From Theropithecus gelada (lineage: Eukaryota > Chordata > Mammalia > Primates > Cercopithecidae), in assembly GCF_003255815.1 (NCBI RefSeq), contig NC_037668.1, positions 62,182,178 to 62,246,177 of the forward strand: a stretch of DNA of 64,000 nt, given 5' to 3'. The notes beneath the pieces are model-generated. The model saw nothing but the letters and a program-made list of their open reading frames with translations. It was not told the origin of the DNA and made no database searches. Shown in pieces: positions 46,990 to 57,900 of this stretch. Positions within the stretch are counted from its first letter, which is position 1. Every line of letters starts with the position of its first letter. The translations under genes were made by a program, and so were the position numbers.

Positions 46990-47310
46990 CTCATAGATAA
47001 CATTGCATGTTTTTATCATGTACACCATGATGTTTTAAAGAACATATACATTGTGGAATGGTTTATTCCAGCTAATTAATAAACCCCACTCAGTCATCAT
47101 TTTGTAGTGACAGCACTTAACATCCACTCTACATTTTTCAAGAATACAACACATCGTTATTAACTACAGTCACTCCACTGTACAATAGATCTCTTGAAAT
47201 GTATTCTTCCTATCTAACCGTAATTATGTATCCTTTTACCCACATTTCCCCATCCTCCCTCTCTCTAACTGCTCAAGCCTGGTAAGCACCAGCCTCTTTT
47301 TATGATCACC
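46990..47310 (-). mobile_element. Old L1M 3' UTR, antisense
   Basis: 'ttattaactacagtcactcc', 'actgtacaatagatctcttg' and 'tatgtatccttttacccaca' are the antisense L1M 3' end. It is similar to 49860-49990. Confidence 0.75.
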
Positions 47311-48254
47311 AGGTACTGGCAATTCTAAACATTGTCAGTGATTAAAATACTCTTCCCCAAAAATATTCTTTTGTTGGTAAAATGCTTACAAGTGCAGTGA
47401 TTAGATTACTGTTGAGTTTTAATACATATTTAATATATGTGTATATAATATATTTTCAAATCAGCCCTTTTTGGTTTCTTATCCCTTAATGAACATTGAA
47501 TTCTCCCAGGAGGTTAATACTGAGCCCTTTCGGTTGTACAGGGGGCCCCTACACATGGGGACTCAGCTACGTGTTCATTTCCAGAGTGTTCCAACATTCA
47601 GAATCATTCAAGCTCACTTCAGGACTGGTTTATGTCTCCAACTCCCGAGACACCACATATTCCTGTGTTTAAAGAGGAGCTTCTAAATAAACAATGAGAG
47701 CACAGTGATGGTAAAGCAAAGAAATAGAACTTGAGTTCCTTCAATTTTGTCATTCTATGGGGCCACATGGAATGTTTATTTGTGTATAAATTTTTAAAAC
47801 AGTAATGCAGAATGCAAACTGCAAGGTGAACCATCTTTCGTTTGGAAGTGCCAGTTTTAGATCACACATGAACTATTTCACTGGACATGAATCGTATCTT
47901 TAACATTAAAATTAATTACGTTTTTAATTGTTGCTTGTTTTAAAATGAAAGAAGGAATCAAGGAAACAGAAACTGCAATGTTACCATTTGTTATTGTGAC
48001 AGACAAGTAAGTAGGTATATGCTTTCCCCTTTTCAAAACATATGTTGCTGTAATTACAAACTGTTAATCCATTACTTTCTAAATTTTGTATTATAATACT
48101 TTATTTTTATTTCTATTACTGGCATGGTTTATATAGGCAGTTCAATAAAAAAAACATTTTACTGAGTTTCTTTTCTGGTCATTATGATTACTGGCTTCAT
48201 TTCATGATTAGTACTGAAAATAATTGTGTCAAATAGAAGAGGGAGACTGTTTAA
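47311..48254. other. Unassigned AT-rich sequence
   Basis: No repeat recognised. A 71-codon frame at 47471-47686 has no motif. Confidence 0.3.
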
Positions 48255-48495
48255 AAGTTGGTCCACTCCGTGCAAAGACATAAAAACGACACAATGGACT
48301 TTGAGGATTCAGGGGGAATGGGTAGAAAACGGGTGAGGGATAAAAGACTATACATTGAGTACAGTGTGCACCGCTTAGGTGATGGGTGCACCAAAATCTC
48401 ACAAATCACCACTAAAGAACTCACTCATGTAACCAAACACTACCTGTTCCCCAATAACCTATGGACATTTTTTTTAAAATTAAAAATAAATAAAA
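48255..48495 (+). mobile_element. L1P 3' end, sense, short
   Basis: 'tacattgagtacagtgtgca', 'ggtgatgggtgcaccaaaat', 'ctcacaaatcaccactaaag' and 'ttccccaataacctatgg' are a primate L1 3' UTR, followed by an A-rich tail. Confidence 0.85.
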
Positions 48496-48514
48496 GGCCT
48501 GGAGATAACTAGCT

Positions 48515-48748
48515 ATGCCCTTTGGCCCTTCCACTCTTTCGACATGTGAGGGCATAACCTTCCTTCCCTCCATAGGGTGCAGCAACGAGGCAGCAACTTG
48601 GAAGCAGATACTGGACCCTCCAGACACCAAACTGCCAACACCTTGATCTTGGACCTCCAGCCTCCAGAACTGTGAGAAATAAATTCCTGTTCTTTACAAA
48701 TTACCCATCTCAGATATTTTATTATAGCAGCACTAATGGACTAACACA
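48515..48748 (+). mobile_element. MST/MLT1-type MaLR LTR, 3' half
   Basis: 'caacaccttgatcttggacc', 'ccagcctccagaactgtgag' and 'aaataaattcctgttcttta' run to 'ggactaacaca'. The AATAAA signal is present. Confidence 0.85.
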
Positions 48749-48772
48749 ATAATTACCTGCTTTTTACAAATT

Positions 48773-48796
48773 AAAAAAAAAAAAAAAAAAAAAAAA
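48773..48796. repeat. Poly(A) 24-mer
   Basis: A run after 'tttttacaaatt'. No retroposed body is recognisable before it apart from the LTR. Confidence 0.9.
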
Positions 48797-49459
48797 CAAC
48801 GTTGATCCATTGCAGATGTCAGATGTACCTACCATTGTCCTCGCCAACTTTTCTATTGAACCAAATGGACCCCCACCCCACACACTCCATTCCGTTTCCT
48901 CAGCAACAGGCTCTGCATCTCTCCCTTTCCTATGTTCTCCCTCCACTTCCAGGGTGGCTGAAACTGGCTCTCCTCCTGGCTTCACTCTCTAAAACCCCAT
49001 GGGCTACCAGGTAGGAGGAGTGGGCAGCGCTGGAAGAGTCCTGTGCCCTCCTCAGCTCAGTCACTGTCTCCATGGGAATGCCTTCCTAGGAGCTCAGCCA
49101 CAACCTCCCTCCCCATGGCTGCCGCAGCTGACCTCAAAGTCACACCTCTGACTCCCTGAAGGCTCTGGCCCTGGCTCAGGGTCTTTCGCTCTGCTCTGCT
49201 TCAGCCAGCCAACTTCACCATCCATGTGGGCTCAACAAGCCCTATGCCTTTCCAGCACCTTGATATCCTCAAATGCAGTGAGGATCTGCAGCCCATGCAA
49301 GGCAGCCAGTGACTGCCACTCCCGTTCACCCCCATGCCTCCCCCAACAGCAAGTCCTGGCAGCACTACCCTCAAAGGCATCCCCAGGCCAGCTGGTCAGC
49401 TCCATCCCACCTGATCCCTACAACCCGTTCACCGTCCCTTCTCCCCCAGATCCCAGTGG
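48797..49459. other. Unassigned sequence, possibly old L2
   Basis: Two overlapping plus frames (49224-49520 and 49309-49539) lie in C-rich sequence with no domain. L2 becomes recognisable near 49480. Confidence 0.35.
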
Positions 49460-49666
49460 GAACATCCTCACTGGTTTGCCTTTCTCTATTCTTGCCTCTT
49501 CCAATCCATTCTCCACATGACAGTGAGGGTGACCTTTAAAAACATTTGTCAGATGAAGACACTCCCTGCTTAAAACCCACCGACGCTTTCTCATTGCAAT
49601 TAGAATAATTTCTGAGTCCTAAACATGGACAGAAAAGGGCTGACCTGACCTGCTCTGCCCACTTCT
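49460..49666 (+). mobile_element. L2 copy A, sense, left part
   Basis: 'ccaatccattctccacatga', 'ttgtcagatgaagacactcc' and 'ctgcttaaaacccacc' are sense L2. It continues at 50928. Confidence 0.8.
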
Positions 49667-49667
49667 T

Positions 49668-50527
49668 CTTTTTGAAAAATTAATTTATTTATATTTTTTA
49701 ATTGACAAATAAAAATCATACCTATTTATTGTGTACAACAATTACCTTTTGAAATATGTGTGCATTGTGAAATGGCTAAATTGAGCTAATTAACACAAGC
49801 CTCACCTCACATTCTTACCGTTTTTGTGGTGAGAACACTAAAAATCTACTCTCTTGATGATTTTCAAGCATATGTTGTTATTAACTATAGTCACCTATTG
49901 TTGTACTATTAACTATAGTCAATCTATTGCTGTACAATAGATTCCTTGAATGTCTTTCTCCTAACTGAAATGTTGTATCCTTTGAGCAACACCTCCCCAG
50001 CCCCACACCCCACCCCCTCAGCCTTTGGTAACCAGCATTCTCCTTTCCACCTTTTTAGATTCCACATACGAATGAGATCATGTGGTATTTGTCTTTCTGT
50101 GACTGGCTTATTTCACTTAATATAATGACCTCCAGGTTCATCCATGTTGTCTCAAATGACAGAATTTCCTCCTTTTTCAAGGCTGAATAGCATTCCATTG
50201 TGTATGTATCCCACACTTTCTTTATCCATGTACCCATTGATGGGTGCTTAGGTTGAGTCCATGTCTTGGCTACTGTGAACAGTGCTGTAACAAACATGGA
50301 AGTGCACATATCTGTTCCACACACTGATTTCCTTTTCTTTGGCTGTACCTACACCCAGTAATGGGATTACTGGATCATATGGTAGTTCATTTTGAATATT
50401 CTGGGGAACATCCATACTGTTTTCCATAATGGCTGTTCTAACTTACATTCCCACCAACAATGCTCAAGGGTTCCCTTTTCTCTGCATCCTTGCCAGCACT
50501 TAACTATCTTTAATTTTATTGATAATG
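49668..50527 (-). mobile_element. L1M antisense, left part, nested in L2
   Basis: Starts with the T-rich antisense tail, then 'actatagtcacctattgttg', 'tcctaactgaaatgttgtat', and antisense ORF2 from about 50050. The minus frame 50055-50324 has 89 codons. The Alu at 50528 interrupts it. Confidence 0.9.
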
Positions 50528-50830
50528 CCGGGTGTGGTGGCTCACACCTGTAATCCCAGCACTTTGGGAGGCCGAGGCGGGTGGATCACCAGATGTCAGG
50601 AGTTCGAGACCAGTCTGACCAACATGGAGAAACCCTGTCTGTACTAAAAATACAAAATTAGCCAGACATGGTGGCACATGCCTGTAATCCCAGTTACTTG
50701 GAAGGCTGAGGCAGGAGAATCACTTGAAACTGGGAGGCGGAGGTTGTGGTGAGCCAAGATTGTGCCATTGCAATCTAGCCTGGGCAACAAGAGTGAAACT
50801 CCATCTCAAAAAAAAAAAAAAAGAAAAGAA
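50528..50830 (+). mobile_element. AluS, sense, in the L1M
   Basis: 'ccgggtgtggtggctcacac' to 'gtgaaactccatctcaaaa'. A short TSD gataat(a/g)gc flanks it (50521 and 50832). Confidence 0.92.
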
Positions 50831-50927
50831 AGATAATAGCCATTCTCTCAGATATGGAGTGATATCTCACCGTGGTCTTAGTTTGCATTTCTCTGGTGAT
50901 TAGTGATGTGGAGTACCTTTTCGTATA
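50831..50927 (-). mobile_element. L1M antisense, right part
   Basis: 'gatatctcaccgtggtctta' and 'catttctctggtgattagtg' complete the L1M, then L2 resumes. Confidence 0.85.
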
Positions 50928-51395
50928 CCTGCTCCCTGTCTACTTCTCCTACCCTGTCTTCTGCAAGTGCTCCTGCCACTTCGTTTCTGCTATACTGGCT
51001 TTCTTGCTCTTCCTTAAGCACATCAAGCTTTTCCCACCTAGGGCTTTTGCACTCACTGTTTCCTCTACCAGGAATGCTCTTCCCATAGATCTGTGTGCAA
51101 ATGGCTCCTTCTCATCTCACGAGGCTTCATTTGAATGTTACCTTCAAGAAGGCCTTTCTGACCATCCTGCCTAGATACACTCCACCCCGACTCCACCCTC
51201 TGTCCCTTTACTCTGCTTTGTTTTTCTTCGTACCATCTGGAATTAAAGGTTTTTAAGAAGTGGACAATAGTTCAATCTGACTCTCCTAGCTGAGGGCAAA
51301 GTTTTTGTTTGCCCCTGTAGGCTAGGCTCATGGTCCAAATAGTGCCTGAAACATAACAGATGTTCAATAAATATTTTTCCAGTGAATTAATCCAC
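50928..51395 (+). mobile_element. L2 copy A, right part and 3' end
   Basis: 'acctgctccctgtctacttc' repeats the end of the left part (acctgctctgcccacttct at 49648), which gives an imperfect TSD for the L1M. Next come 'agggcttttgcactcactgt', 'aggaatgctcttcccataga' and the 3' tail 'cagatgttcaataaatattt'. Confidence 0.85.
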
Positions 51396-51634
51396 CAAAT
51401 CCCAAGGTTTTCCCCAGACATGGCCATCCCCTAGACCTGCCCCACCTTCCAAATCTTAAACTCCAGTATCTCAGCTCCTGGTGTAGTCTGATTTTTACCA
51501 ATCTTTCTGACCCTCTCTTTCCCTTACACACACTCCTCCAAAGTTCCATTTGAGTAAATGGACTGCCCTCCATTAGTTCCGTAAGTCAGAAACCTGGGGC
51601 TAATCCTTGATACCTCCTTCTCTATATATACCTC
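51396..51634 (+). mobile_element. L2 copy B, sense, left part
   Basis: 'agtcagaaacctggggctaa' and 'tccttgatacctccttctct' are L2 ORF-end sequence. The part before 51540 is weak. Confidence 0.55.
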
Positions 51635-52262
51635 TGTTACCAGAAAGGGGTCCTGATCCAGACCTTAAGAGAGGGCTCTTGAATCTCCCACAGGAAAGAG
51701 TATGAGTCAAGTCCATAAAGCCAAAGCAAGTTTATTAAGAAAGTAAAGAAATAAAGAATGCTACTCCAGAGACAGAGCAGTGGCTTCAGCTGCCCAGTTG
51801 CTTGTATTTATTATTACTTCTTGATTATATGCTAAACAAGGGGTGGATTATTCATGAGTTTTCCAGGAAAGAGGTGGGTAATTCCCAGAACCGAGGGTTC
51901 CTCCCCTCTTTAGACTATATAGGGTAACTTCCTGATGTTGCCACGGCATTTGTAAACTGTCATGGTGCTGGTGGGAGTGTCTTTTAGCATGCTAATGTAT
52001 TGTAATTAGCATATAAAGAGCAGTGAGAACGACCAGAGGTCACTCTCATCACCATTTTGGTTTTGGTGGGTTTTGGCCAGCTTCTTTACTGCATCCTGTT
52101 TTATCAGCAAAGTCTTTATGACCCATACCTCGTGCCAACCTCCTATCTCATCCTGTGACTTAGAATGCCTAACCTCCTGGGAATGCAGCCCAGTAGGTCT
52201 CAGTCTTATTTTATGCAGCCCCCATTCAAGATGAAGTCATTCTGGTTCAAACACCTCTGACA
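51635..52262 (-). mobile_element. Complete solo ERV1-type LTR (MER4-like), antisense
   Basis: On the minus strand it starts TGTCAGAGGTGTTTGAACCA and ends GGTAACA, with TG...CA ends and 628 bp. cctc at 51631-51634 and 52263-52266 is the 4-bp TSD. A TATA box (52010-52018) and AATAAA (51731-51736) are in the right order on the minus strand. There is no internal proviral sequence, so it is a solo LTR left by recombination. The family name is from memory. Confidence 0.9.
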
Positions 52263-52266
52263 CCTC

Positions 52267-52699
52267 CAAATCTAGCTCCACATCCCACTAATTTTGCCTC
52301 ATAAACATTATTCACATTCACCTTATTCTCCTCATCTCCACCATTATCACCCTAGTCCGAGACAACATTATCCACAGGCTGAAAAACTGCAATAGCCTCC
52401 TAACTGGTCTCCACACCCCCCTATTTCCCTACCCCTAACAATATAGTCTCTCCACCGAAGCCAGAAAGTCTTTCAAAATAGAAATTTAATTCCAATACTC
52501 CCATTCTTTAAAACCTTCAGGGGCTTTCCATTGCTCATAAAATGAGACCTAAACTCTAGAACAAAGTCCACACTATCCTGCGATGAGGACCCCGCCTATC
52601 TCTCTCGCCTCCTTTCTTACTATCCTCCTTCTTACTCATTGAAGTCCAGCCACACTGGCCTTCCTCCCATTCCTAGAAGCACCTTGCTCCTTTTAGTTT
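52267..52699 (+). mobile_element. L2 copy B, middle part
   Basis: 'aactgcaatagcctcctaac', 'cttcaggggctttccattgc' and 'aagtccagccacactggcct' are clear L2. Confidence 0.85.
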
Positions 52700-53078
52700 A
52701 ATCTTTTAATATATGTTTATTGAGGCAGACCATATACTGGACAGTGGTGTGGATACATAGAAATGAACAAAAGAGACATAATTGTTGCCCTCATGAAGCC
52801 TATCTTTTAGTGAGGGAATACATCATAAACAAAGTACTCTCCAACACAAAATCAAGCGGTGAACAAGTGATGCCAAGGAGCATCAATCAGGGAAAGGGGA
52901 TACAGAATGTTGAGGGGTGCTGTGCTCACTAGAGTGCCGGAAAGGGATCTTTGAGCACAGAGTGAGCCATCAGATTATCCAGAGGAAGGGCTTTCTAGGC
53001 AAAGAAAACTGCCAATGCAAAGACCTACGCAGGAAAGTGCTGAAGACGGGTCTGAAGAACAGCAAATAACCTCAGGGC
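52700..53078 (-). mobile_element. Antisense L2 3' end inside L2 copy B
   Basis: 'ttgccctcatgaagcctatc', 'gggctttctaggcaaagaaa' and 'ccaatgcaaagacctacgca' are antisense L2. The sense copy B continues on both sides. Confidence 0.75.
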
Positions 53079-53330
53079 TATTTTATCCTGAGGTAACACT
53101 TTTCCCATCCCCAACTTTTGCCTATTAAATTTCCAAACTGCCTTTAAATGTCAGATCAAAGTTCATTTCTTCCAAGCAGACTTTTCTGAACCGCTTCCCA
53201 CACCCCCAGCCTAGATCAAATCCAAACTCTCATAGGCCCCTGTTCTCTTCCTTCATAGCTCTAAGCACTATTTAGCTCGTGTATGTGGGTAACTGTTTAA
53301 TTCACACTCTTTACTAGACTAGCTAGATCA
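53079..53330 (+). mobile_element. L2 copy B, right part
   Basis: 'tttaaatgtcagatcaaagt', 'tccaagcagacttttctgaa' and 'tcatagctctaagcactatt' continue copy B towards its 3' end. Confidence 0.75.
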
Positions 53331-54335
53331 ACTGAACACCAGGCTGCCTTCAGCATTAGCCTCTCTCCCCTGGGCAAGGGCAAGAAGAGACATTGCCATT
53401 TCTTGCTCGCTGATTGACCACTTGGAACATGGTTCAGTGTCATTGATCAGGCTACAGCTTTATTCAGTGTAATCTCACCTTCCTGAGACTACTGCCCTAT
53501 TTCCTTAATTGAACCTGGGGCTCTTGTCATCACTCAAGGTGGGTCTCTACCTTCTCAAGATGCTGATTTATTCCATCAAATGTTAATTTTCCATAGTTTC
53601 ACTCTCAGAGATTGTTACGAATTAGCAGTCTCCTTATATGCCCCACCCATACCCGTTTTTAAAAGAAATTACTTCATTCAGACCCCACTGCCCCGCTTCC
53701 ATGTTTTCTTACCTGACCATCACTTTTATCTACCATATTTGATTGGGTCAGAGGGTGGACACCTGACCAAAACCCACAACTATAATCTGGTTATGTCTGG
53801 AAGCAACCACTGCTTCCCAGCCATTCGGAGCTCCGCCCACTCCTCCTCCTGTTCTTGGATTGGCTCGAGGGTTCTCATCTCTCTACGGGCGTTCTTAAAA
53901 TCCATGGCCTGGCCAAAGACTGTGTGGCCTGGCTTTAAAAAGAAAAAAAGAGGCTGGATCAACTTTCAATCTTTTTTCTTAAGAATATGACCCAAGGAAA
54001 AAAGAATTTTCCAGTTAGTAGCGAAGGAAGAATTTAAAAGGGTGTCTTAAGTTAGGACAATGACAAATCAAGGTCAAATGCAACAGAAAATTATAAGGAA
54101 AGAGAAGAAATAGATACGGGGTGGGAGCAGCTGATATACCTTAGAAGCAGAGCAGGAGGGGGGTTCTGCTGCTGGAAGAACCCAGAACCACCTTAAATTG
54201 AAAGTAGGCACTGCTTCCCACCCTGTGAAGCCCAGCCCAGCTACTATTCCTGTTCTCAGATTGTCTTGGGAGTTCCCGTCTCTCCATGTGCATTCTTAAA
54301 ATAACCACCTTTGCTTGAATCAATGTAAAGGAGTC
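53331..54335. mobile_element. LTR-like sequence with an internal repeat
   Basis: Two divergent copies of about 93 bp (53811-53902 and 54212-54304) each run from tgcttccca to ttcttaaaat. 'ggtggacacctgacc' at 53755 is typical of old ERV LTR U3 regions. A 136-codon frame at 53580-53990 is not convincing as a gene. Confidence 0.4.
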
Positions 54336-54491
54336 TGTGTTCTTTCATTCAACAATATTTAATGAACACCTACTACACACAATATGTTGTTCTAGGTGCC
54401 AGGGATATAGCAATGAACAAATCGCTGAAATCCTTACTCTCCTGGGGCTTGCATTTTGGTGGGGAAGACATAAAATAAATAAATAAATATG
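54336..54491 (-). mobile_element. L2 3' end, antisense, left part
   Basis: 'ttctaggtgccagggatata' and 'ttactctcctggggcttgc' are antisense L2. It is followed by (AAAT)n, the TSD of the AluY. Confidence 0.85.
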
Positions 54492-54752
54492 CCAGCACTT
54501 TGGGAGGCCGAGACGGGTGAATCACGAGGTCAGGAGATCGAGACCATCCTGGCGAACATGGTGAAACCCCGTCTCTATTTAAAAAATACAAAAAACTAGC
54601 CGGGCAAGGTGGTGGGTGCCTGTAGTCCCAGCTACTCGGGAGGCTGAGGCAGGAGAATGGTGTGAACCCAGGAGGCGGAGCTTGCAGTGAGCTGAGATCC
54701 GGCCACTGCACTCCAGCCTGGGCGACAGAGCGAGACTCCGTCTCAAATAAAT
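54492..54752 (+). mobile_element. AluY, Old World monkey type, 5'-truncated, with TSD
   Basis: Begins 'ccagcactttgggaggccga', lacking about 33 bp of the left arm. It contains 'ctagccgggcaaggtggtgg' and the diagnostic 'gagatccggccactgcactc'. aaataaataaataaatatg (19 bp) is exact at 54473-54491 and 54753-54771. Confidence 0.93.
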
Positions 54753-54771
54753 AAATAAATAAATAAATATG

Positions 54772-54835
54772 TCAGATTGTGATTAAGTGCTATTTTAAAA
54801 ATTAAAACTAAATAAGGAGCTCAAGATACTGAAAA
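54772..54835 (-). mobile_element. L2 3' end, antisense, right part
   Basis: 'tgtgattaagtgctatttta' continues the L2 across the AluY. Confidence 0.7.
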
Positions 54836-55494
54836 GATGCTTTGACTTCTGGAACTACGGCCAAGACATTTTGAGAAGCTCTTCTACTCAAGCATAATTG
54901 TATATTGCACATAACACAGTTTTAACCACATTATTAGGCTCTGGAGAGATGGGGTAAATCTCCAAGGGGCTGGAAGAAAGAGGCCATGAACCATGAGCAA
55001 TAGTGAGCTGTGAGGCTTCAGGGAGAGATGCAACCTAGAAACAAGCCTTGAGCCAGCACAGCACAGTATGAGACCTGAGCCTGACTCTCAGATTTAGCCA
55101 GGAATTCTAAAGAGGGCTAAAAAGATTTCCAGTTGATCATGCCTTCTGGTGCCTGGCAGAGATAACTATAAATCTTCTCTGGAAGAAAGCATCCTTGATG
55201 TATTAACCCAGATTTTCCATACATTAAGATCAACCATATATAAACTCACATCCAATGATCACCAAACACACAAGGAAACAAAGCACCATGAATTAGTACA
55301 GAATCAGCAAACAATAGATTTAATCCGCCCCTCACCCCCAAGACTTCGGATACTGGAATTGTGAGACACAGAATAGAAAACAACTTTATATGAAATGCTT
55401 AAAGAAGTGCAGGACAGAATCACAAAAATGAGCAACAATGAGACTACAAAAAACCACCACCACCACCAGGCAGATTTTTAGGAATTGCTAGGGA
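54836..55494. other. Unassigned; may be old L1M 5' sequence
   Basis: 'gatgctttgacttctggaac' and 'gaagtgcaggacagaatcac' are faintly L1-like. A short CAC repeat lies at 55451-55467. Confidence 0.3.
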
Positions 55495-55865
55495 GGGCAA
55501 AGAGTCATCTTATAGAGGGGAGATCAAGGGAGCTTCTCTGATAAGTTAGTATTTGAGCAGAGATGGAAGATGTGAGGAAATGACTGTGCAGACCTCTGTC
55601 TATAGAGCGTTCCGGGCAGAAAGAATGACCAGTGCAAACAGGAGTGTGCTTAATGTGCTCAGTAAACAAAGGAGGGTGCTCTAAGGTCAACAGAGGGAAG
55701 GGAGGGATTTAGACAAGGAGGTGACAGAAATAAAGAGGCTAGACCATGCTAGGCTTGTGGATGATGACAAGGACTTTGTATTTTATTGCAACTGAGATGA
55801 GGAGTCACTGCAGGAATTGAGCAGAGAGGAATGACATGATTCACTTTTTGTTTTCAAAAGATCAT
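55495..55865 (-). mobile_element. L2, antisense
   Basis: 'cttctctgataagttagtat', 'ttgagcagagatggaaga', 'gcgttccgggcagaaagaat' and 'gactttgtattttattgcaa' are in antisense L2 order. Confidence 0.85.
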
Positions 55866-56105
55866 ACAGTCATCTGAGCTCAGGAGTTCGAGAGCAGCCT
55901 GGCCAACATGATGAAACCCCATCTTTACTAAAATACAAAAATTAGCTGGGCACAGTGGTGCACACCTGTAATCCCAGCTACTTGGGAGGCTGAGGCAGAA
56001 GAATCACATGAACCCAGGATGCAGAGGTTGCAGTAAGCCAAGATCACACCACTGTACTCCAGCCTGGCGACCGAGTGAGACTCCATCTAAAAAAAAAAAA
56101 AAAAA
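55866..56105 (+). mobile_element. AluS, sense, 5'-truncated
   Basis: Begins about 55 bp into the left arm ('gagctcaggagttcgagagc') and ends in a 17-base A-run. Confidence 0.9.
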
Positions 56106-56107
56106 TT

Positions 56108-56235
56108 TAAACTGTTGGTTACTAGGCTTAATACCTGTGTGATGAAATAATCTGTACCACAAATCCCTGCAACACAAGTTTACCTACATAACAACCCTGC
56201 ACTTGTACCCCTGAATCTAAAATAAAAGTTTAAAA
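56108..56235 (+). mobile_element. L1 (PB/MA-type) 3' end, sense
   Basis: 'actaggcttaatacctgtgt', 'gatgaaataatctgtacc' and 'cacttgtacccctgaatcta'. Same type as 36540-36670. Confidence 0.88.
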
Positions 56236-56250
56236 ATTAGGTAAACACCT

Positions 56251-56580
56251 GGCCGGATGCGGTGGCTCACACCTGTAATCCCAGCACTTTGAGAGGCGAA
56301 GGCAGGCAGATCACGAGGTCAGGAGATCAAGACCATCCTGGCGAACATGGTGAAATCCTGTCTCTACTAAAATTACAAAAAAATTAGCCAGGCGTGGTGG
56401 CGGGCACCTGCAGTCCCAGCTACTCAGGAGGCTGAGGCAGGAGAATGGCATGAAACCAGGAGGAGGAGCTTGCAGTGAGCCGAGATGGCGCCACTGCACT
56501 CCAGCCTGTGCAACAGAGTGAGACTCCATCTCAAAATTAATTAATTGATTAATTAATTAATAAATAAACAAATAAATAAA
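56251..56580 (+). mobile_element. AluY, sense, full-length with TSD
   Basis: 'ggccggatgcggtggctcac' to a (TTAA)/(AAAT)-rich tail. taaaaattaggtaaacacct (56231-56250) and taaaaattaagtaaaaacct (56581-56600) differ at two bases. Confidence 0.94.
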
Positions 56581-56600
56581 TAAAAATTAAGTAAAAACCT

Positions 56601-57269
56601 AAAGGTTCATTTATTGAAGAAGCTGGATTTAAAGCTTTGGTTTGAGTCTGAGTTCTACAAATATGTCAACTCCTAATAAGGGCTTGGAGCTCACCAATAG
56701 AAATGGCATCATCCCCATGACAGTGAACTCACGGGCTAGGGATGGTTAGGATTCAACCCATTGGGGCAGCAGGATGCTAAGGGGTCACAGGGTGCTGTAG
56801 TGGGCCTGAGCAGAGTCACTCACCTCAGCAGGCGGGGCTTCTCCCGGGTGGGGATTAGTGAGGTCAAAGCAATATCAGGCAGGAAGGAAGCATGCAGGGG
56901 CTGTACTCAACTCACAGGAAGCTCCTCCTCTTCCTAGCATGGTATTGCTAACAACAGTGTTCTGGGGCATCTAACATGCTCCTCTCTCAGGATCTCAGTT
57001 TGCCCACGTATTAATTGCCAGAGGCGATCATGTGATGTTGAGCTTCCTTTAAAATCCGAATCTTCTTTAAACTATAGTTTCAGATGAGACAGGTGTTCCA
57101 TGCAGGTTTCAGCATGATATGAAATGAACGCTGAGGCTGATCTGTACTGCTGAGAAAGCAAGAGATCCAGCACGCTGGGAAGTCTGTGAAGGAGGCTTGA
57201 GTGTGTTTATGTAACCCAGGTAGGGAGTAAGTGTAACAAAGGGAGCTGAAAATAAACAGCATTTCTTAG
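56601..57269. other. Unassigned sequence
   Basis: No repeat or gene recognised. Confidence 0.3.
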
Positions 57270-57900
57270 GAGGACTAGGAATATGCTCTTGGGAGGGTGG
57301 TTGATGAAAGTGATGAAGAAATGAATGGGTACGTGATCAGGCACCAGGAGGGAGCATGAGAGATCCAAACAGTCACTGTCCATTGAAAAACATGAGCACA
57401 AGAGGCGTCGAAGAAGGATTTGTAGAAGTCTTCTATGTCATATTCCAGGTAAAAATCTGCAACAAAATCTACATTATTCTTCAAAAAAAAAAAAAAAAGA
57501 AAGAAATGAGAAGAAGTCTTTGAGGTTGTGAGGATGAGATGAATCCAGAAGAGCCTGAAAAGGGGGCGCCAATGAAATAGAAAAGCAAGAGGGACTGATG
57601 ACCCAGAAGCCAAGCCAATAAAGTGTTTCAAGGAAGAGGCGTGCTCAGCAGGGGCAAGTATGACTGAGAACCACCAGCCTCTGAGACTGGCCATGGGATG
57701 TAACAACACACAGCTCATCAGTGACCTTGACAAATGTCGTTTCAGTGGAGACTCTGGGACTGAAGTGAGCCAGGAGAGAAGGACAGGAGAGGAAGTATAG
57801 GTGACTCATGAGGAGTTTTGCTGTGAAGAGGAGGAGGAAAATGGGATGAAAATAAAGAGAGATGTGAAGGTCAAGGTCTGTTCCTGGCAACCAAAAAGGG
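57270..57900 (-). mobile_element. L2, antisense, internal part
   Basis: 'aagtgtttcaaggaagaggc', 'cagtgaccttgacaaatgtc', 'gtttcagtggagactctggg' and 'aggagttttgctgtgaag' are antisense L2. The 152-codon minus frame 57275-57733 is part of its decayed sense strand and not a gene. Confidence 0.75.

Noticed and set aside
57275..57733. 152-codon minus frame
   Set aside because: It lies in a decayed L2 with no LINE domain intact.
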